Assembly: GCA_003532555.1 (NCBI GenBank) | Contig: DOEU01000047.1 | Location: 1-20,272, forward strand | Reading direction: 5' to 3' | Origin: Verrucomicrobiota bacterium | Lineage (GTDB): Bacteria > Verrucomicrobiota > Kiritimatiellia > Kiritimatiellales > Pontiellaceae | DNA length: 20,272 bases | Shown here: positions 16,767 to 20,272 of the stretch, one piece after another | Layout: every line of letters starts with the position of its first letter | How positions within the stretch are numbered: the first letter of the stretch is position 1 | The notes under the pieces: generated by a model | Told to the model about the DNA's origin: nothing | Databases searched by the model: none | Seen by the model: only the letters and a program-made list of their open reading frames with translations | Made by a program: the position numbers and the translations under genes

Positions 16767-17798
16767 TTAATGATCTCGCTCAATTTTTAAATGAGACGCC
16801 ATTAATTCCCCAGGATTCGTTTGAGCAGCTAATAATGAAAGTTCCCCACATAAGACCGATGCTGCACACAACCCTGCCAACTGTTGCGCCTGCTTACCGA
16901 TTTCCTTACCTCCAATTAAACCCATTTTTTTAAGATTTTCTTTTACGAATACTAGCTCTTTACCGTTGCCCACGGTTCCCATAATTAAATTAGGAAGTGT
17001 TACTGAAAAATATAATGCCCCATCACGCACTTCCGCAAATGTAATAGCCTGTGATCCCTCCACAATATTGGCTGCATCTTGACCTGTCGCCAAATAAAAA
17101 CCTAACAGCATATTAGCCGCGTGCGCATTTGCACTTCGAATTCCACCCGCTAACAAGGTTCCAATCAGATTTTTTCGGACATTCAACTGCACCATTCGTT
17201 CTGGAGATGTCTTTAGAAATCGGCGACACAACTTTTCTGATATTGTTAACTCCGCTACTACGTATTTCCCACGTCCTAAGATTCCATTCACAGCTGTTGC
17301 TTTTTTATCCGAACAATAATTGCCAGAAATTGACTCATATTTCAGGGCGGGGAATCGATCCAATAGATGATTCATCACCGCTTCGGCTGCTTGCGTACAC
17401 ATGTTATGACCAGCTGCATCACCTGTTTTAAATGCGAGCCTTAAAAAGAGAAGGTTGCCAGTAATTTGAGAATGAATATCAATTAATTTAACAAACCGAC
17501 CCGTTGAAGCAGCGACAGTCGCTATACCCGGCTCATCATTCTCAATATGCTGTATAATATGAACCGCTTCGGCCGCACTTGGTGTTTCAAACAAAATAGA
17601 TCGCGTCATACGATCATCCACGAGCGTGCACTGTATCCCCTCATCCGTATGCATTGAGATACGTGCACCACGATTAACGGAAGGCCATAAGGGCTTCTCA
17701 TAGGTTGCCAAGGGAACTTCATATTCACCCGAAATTAAATGACCGCCCAACCGAATTGGACCCACAAATTGCATAGGTATCGATGCAAATTCACTCAT
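16767..17798 (-). CDS. mvaA: HMG-CoA reductase, class I-like, short N-terminus
   Basis: This 343-residue enzyme reduces HMG-CoA to mevalonate. The class I signature motifs are present: ATYEKPLWPSVNRG with Glu34 (equivalent to human Glu559), GDAAGHNMCT, SGNYCSDKKATAVNGILGRG with catalytic Lys165, AHAANMLLGFYLATGQD with Asp241, and C-terminal MASHLKIER with His336. It is soluble and lacks both a membrane domain and the roughly 80-90-residue N-terminal helical region found before the equivalent of VGPI in archaeal and eukaryotic enzymes. The start at 17798 has a GGGAG ribosome binding site. It is the mevalonate-pathway partner of the genes at 2590-6718, from which it is separated by the heme block. 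The gene name is functional; its class is nearer to archaeal class I than to class II mvaA. Confidence 0.92.
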   Translation of the reverse strand: MSEFASIPMQFVGPIRLGGHLISGEYEVPLATYEKPLWPSVNRGARISMHTDEGIQCTLVDDRMTRSILFETPSAAEAVHIIQHIENDEPGIATVAASTGRFVKLIDIHSQITGNLLFLRLAFKTGDAAGHNMCTQAAEAVMNHLLDRFPALKYESISGNYCSDKKATAVNGILGRGKYVVAELTISEKLCRRFLKTSPERMVQLNVRKNLIGTLLAGGIRSANAHAANMLLGFYLATGQDAANIVEGSQAITFAEVRDGALYFSVTLPNLIMGTVGNGKELVFVKENLKKMGLIGGKEIGKQAQQLAGLCAASVLCGELSLLAAQTNPGELMASHLKIERDH

Positions 17799-17829
17799 CT
17801 ATAAACACTCCCTTTTTTTTCATAACTTT

Positions 17830-17857
17830 ATTGTACCTATATTAAAATTTATTTCAG
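17830..17857 (-). promoter_or_regulatory. Candidate promoter of HMG-CoA reductase
   Basis: On the minus strand CTGAAA (17852-17857) and TACAAT (17830-17835) are spaced by 16 bp, with 4/6 and 5/6 matches to consensus. It lies in the divergent gap between the reductase and the response regulator. Weak support. Confidence 0.3.
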
Positions 17858-17938
17858 TGCTTTTCTGAGCCCATTAAATATTACCAATACATCATTTTTT
17901 TATTGAGACCCCTAGCATTAATAAGGCACGTTCCGGTC

Positions 17939-18631
17939 ATGAAAAAAGCATTGATCCTCGTGGTAGAAGATGAACCAACCATTCAAGAATTAATTAAGTT
18001 CAACCTCGAAAGAGTTCCATATCGTGTCATCACATGCGATAGAGGAGAAGAGACTGTATCTTTAGTGGAAGAACATAAACCCGACCTTGTTCTATTGGAT
18101 ATTATGCTTCCCGGCATCGATGGTTTAGAAGTCTGTAAACGCCTCCAAATAAATCAAAAAAACAAATCTATACCAATCATCATCCTATCTGCGTTAAATG
18201 AAGAAGCTGATGTAGTTACTGGATTAGAGTTGGGTGCCTGCGATTATATTTCAAAACCATTTAGTCCACCTATTTTATTAGCCCGTGTAAAAAGTGCACT
18301 TCGGCGATCCAACTCTATTAAATCAGTAGAAGCCAATGACATGGTCATGAATCACGAAATCAAGATTGATGCCATCAAACATATAGTAAAAGTGGATGGT
18401 CTTAGAGTAAACCTTACCGCCTATGAATTTAAATTGCTTGATCTACTTGTAGGTCAACCGGGTAGAGTTTTTACCCGCTATCAAATTGTCGATAATGTGC
18501 ATGGTGAAGATTATCCAGTCACAGATCGCTCCGTTGATGTGCAAATCGTAGGCCTCAGAAAAAAATTAGGGGAAGCAGGAAACTATATCGAAACCGTACG
18601 AGGTATCGGATATCGCTTTAGAGAAGATTAA
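17939..18631 (+). CDS. phoB: PhoB-type response regulator (OmpR family)
   Basis: This is a 230-residue DNA-binding response regulator. The receiver domain (about residues 1-118) shows the acidic pair at 10-11 (VEDEP), the phosphoacceptor Asp54 in LVLLDIMLPG, and the conserved Lys106 in SKPFSP. The C-terminal winged helix (about 135-230) has LTAYEFKLLDLLVGQPGRVF and ends ETVRGIGYRF, typical of OmpR/PhoB proteins. The frame is also open to a TTG at 17903, but that would add a non-family extension, so I chose the ATG at 17939. The histidine kinase gene follows 22 bp downstream. The overall architecture of the pair suggests the phosphate-starvation system PhoB-PhoR, but no Pho box or pst gene is in view, so the signal is inferred. 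Confidence 0.85.
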   Translation: MKKALILVVEDEPTIQELIKFNLERVPYRVITCDRGEETVSLVEEHKPDLVLLDIMLPGIDGLEVCKRLQINQKNKSIPIIILSALNEEADVVTGLELGACDYISKPFSPPILLARVKSALRRSNSIKSVEANDMVMNHEIKIDAIKHIVKVDGLRVNLTAYEFKLLDLLVGQPGRVFTRYQIVDNVHGEDYPVTDRSVDVQIVGLRKKLGEAGNYIETVRGIGYRFRED

Positions 18632-18653
18632 CTAAGCGAAATCAAATAATCCT

Positions 18654-20272
18654 ATGAAAAAAAAACCTCTATTTTACATCCTATTGATCAGCTTCTGGTT
18701 ACTTAATGTAGTGTCCATTCTCGGACTTTCCCATTATGCCTACCAACGTAGTATGCATCTTCAAATTGAGGCATTAGAAGATGATTTAGAACATCAGTTA
18801 CAGCTCTTTGAAACCATGCTTCCTCTAGCTTGGCAACAGCCAAATCCAACGGCCTATCTTCAATCTCTCTGTCAGAGTTATCGTGAAGAAACAGAGATCT
18901 ATCTACGGGTAATAATGCCAAACGGAGAGGAGTTTGGGGAGCTAACTCAATCTGAATCTTCCATAGAGGCACTAGGCGAGCGCATTGAAGTTCAAAAAGC
19001 TCTTCAAGGGATTGAAGGTAAAAGTCAACGCTTCGAACCCACACAAAATCAAACTTTTTTACACCTTTCCGCACCTGTAAAGAACGGGAATAACGAAGTG
19101 ACATACGCCCTTCGTGCCTCCATTTCAATGAAGCAAACAGAATTGGTATTAAGTACGCTAAAACAAAAACTCCAATTCGCTTCACTCATACTATTATTCT
19201 TCTTTTTCATGATCTCTTTTTATATTAGCAACCGAATTACCAAGCCCATCAAGGAAATGACGAAATTAGCTAGAAAATTTTCGGCTAATGATCACAGCTC
19301 ACGGATGCCGCCTCATTCTATCTCAGAAATTAATGATCTCGCAGAATCCTTAAACCACATGTCAAAAACCCTAACTGATAATCTTTCAACCCTTAATGAG
19401 CAACGAGTCGAACAACAAGCTGTTCTGAGTAGTATGACTGAAGGTGTCCTTGCCATAGATCGCAAGGAACGCATTATCCACATGAATCGAGCCGCTGCTG
19501 AGATTCTGGAAATAGAACCTAAAATTGAAAGCAAAAAAAGGTTCATGCAAGAACTGATTCGTAATAGTCAATTACAGGGATTTGTAAAACGACTACTCTT
19601 CACAAATAAACCTGTCTCAAAAAAAATAAGGTTTAATGGTAAAGCAAATAAACATCTTCACATAACGGGTTCCCGATTAACCTATCCTGATTTACAGGAC
19701 ATAGGCGCTCTACTCGTGATTAGAGATATAAGTCGAGTTATTCATCTTGAAAAAGTTCGATCTGATTTTGTTGCTAATGTATCGCATGAACTTAAAACAC
19801 CAATAACCTCGATTAAGGGTTTTATCGAAACACTCTCTTCAGATAACTTTTCTCATGATGAAAAAACAAATGAGTACCTTGCCATTGTCCGACAGCAGTC
19901 GGAACGTCTACAATTCATTGTAGACGATCTTCTGACGCTCTCTCGTCTTGAGCGAAAAGAAGGTTTTATTTTGAAAAAAGCAGAATCAATCAATGAGATA
20001 ATTTCAACAGCGATTTCACTTTGCCAATTAAATGCAAAAAAACAAAATATTCGTATTCTAGTCGAATGTGATGAAAAACTCTCTGGGTTCATTAATGCAA
20101 ATTTAATTGAGCAAGCAATTGTGAATTTACTTACCAACGCTATTAAATATTCAAACTCTGACGCAGCTATTGTAGTTCGGGCGCATGAAAAAGAATCATC
20201 CACACACATTGAGGTAGCCGATGAAGGGTTCGGTATTGAAGCAAGGCATCATGATCGATTATTTGAGAGATT
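18654..20272 (+). CDS. phoR: PhoR-type sensor histidine kinase, cut by window edge
   Basis: The frame runs open from the ATG at 18654 to the end of the window: 539 codons, incomplete at the 3' end. Domains in order: membrane helix (about residues 6-26), a periplasmic region of about 145 residues, a second membrane helix (about 174-191), a HAMP linker (NRITKPIKEMTKLARKF), a PAS-like domain (about 255-350, with GVLAIDRKERIIHMNRAAAE), the H-box VSHELKTPITSIKGF with phosphoacceptor His378, the N-box EQAIVNLLTNAIKYS, and the first ATP-binding glycine motif VADEGFGIEARHHDRLFER. Only the last part of the catalytic domain is missing. This HAMP-PAS-HisKA order matches PhoR. It should phosphorylate the regulator encoded 22 bp upstream. 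The sensed signal is not shown by the sequence. Confidence 0.9.
   Translation, partial: MKKKPLFYILLISFWLLNVVSILGLSHYAYQRSMHLQIEALEDDLEHQLQLFETMLPLAWQQPNPTAYLQSLCQSYREETEIYLRVIMPNGEEFGELTQSESSIEALGERIEVQKALQGIEGKSQRFEPTQNQTFLHLSAPVKNGNNEVTYALRASISMKQTELVLSTLKQKLQFASLILLFFFFMISFYISNRITKPIKEMTKLARKFSANDHSSRMPPHSISEINDLAESLNHMSKTLTDNLSTLNEQRVEQQAVLSSMTEGVLAIDRKERIIHMNRAAAEILEIEPKIESKKRFMQELIRNSQLQGFVKRLLFTNKPVSKKIRFNGKANKHLHITGSRLTYPDLQDIGALLVIRDISRVIHLEKVRSDFVANVSHELKTPITSIKGFIETLSSDNFSHDEKTNEYLAIVRQQSERLQFIVDDLLTLSRLERKEGFILKKAESINEIISTAISLCQLNAKKQNIRILVECDEKLSGFINANLIEQAIVNLLTNAIKYSNSDAAIVVRAHEKESSTHIEVADEGFGIEARHHDRLFER

Noticed and set aside
18703..19185. Minus-strand open frame of 160 residues
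   Set aside because: It is antisense to the sensor kinase gene, whose frame is continuous from 18654 to the window end with all expected kinase motifs.

Overview
The window looks like chromosome from a Gram-negative member of the PVC superphylum (Verrucomicrobiota/Kiritimatiellota-like). This is an inference. It rests on a PEP-CTERM protein, a secreted protein with the beta-rich C-terminus common in that group, a TonB system (hence an outer membrane), and a class I-type HMG-CoA reductase in a bacterial mevalonate cluster. No tRNA, rRNA, CRISPR array, integrase or transposase was found.

Layout. (1) 37-1032, minus: glyceraldehyde-3-phosphate dehydrogenase. (2) 1218-2630, plus: a two-gene flavin redox module, made of an FMN-binding RnfG/NqrC-like protein and an RnfD/NqrB-like membrane protein, without the rest of an Rnf or Nqr operon. 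(3) 2590-6718, minus: a tightly overlapping mevalonate operon transcribed as type 2 IPP isomerase, HMG-CoA synthase, mevalonate kinase, and a second GHMP kinase that is probably phosphomevalonate kinase. (4) 6719-7188: the only long gap, holding an apparent frameshifted gene remnant and a terminator hairpin. (5) 7189-16751, minus: a visibly more AT-rich block of nine genes for heme uptake (TonB-like protein, AraC-type regulator, PEP-CTERM protein, secreted protein, TonB-dependent heme receptor, HemS-like protein, and a HmuTUV-type ABC importer). (6) 16767-17798, minus: HMG-CoA reductase, the mevalonate-pathway enzyme missing from block 3. (7) 17939 to the window end, plus: a PhoB/PhoR-type two-component system, with the kinase cut by the window edge.

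How the parts fit. Blocks 3 and 6 read as one former mevalonate locus (reductase, isomerase, synthase, kinases), all on the minus strand, now separated by the heme block. The heme block starts 15 bp after the reductase stop and ends at a hairpin next to a truncated-looking gene remnant, so it was probably inserted. In the heme block, the receptor would bring heme across the outer membrane using the TonB-like protein. HmuT, HmuU and HmuV would carry it to the cytoplasm, and the HemS-like protein would receive or degrade it. The AraC-type regulator is placed to control the PEP-CTERM/receptor unit.

The most novel signals are these: the PEP-CTERM and secreted proteins placed between the regulator and the heme receptor, which are candidate surface heme-capture proteins; a roughly 110-nt leader before the PEP-CTERM gene with mutually exclusive pairings that include its Shine-Dalgarno; and the insertion architecture itself.
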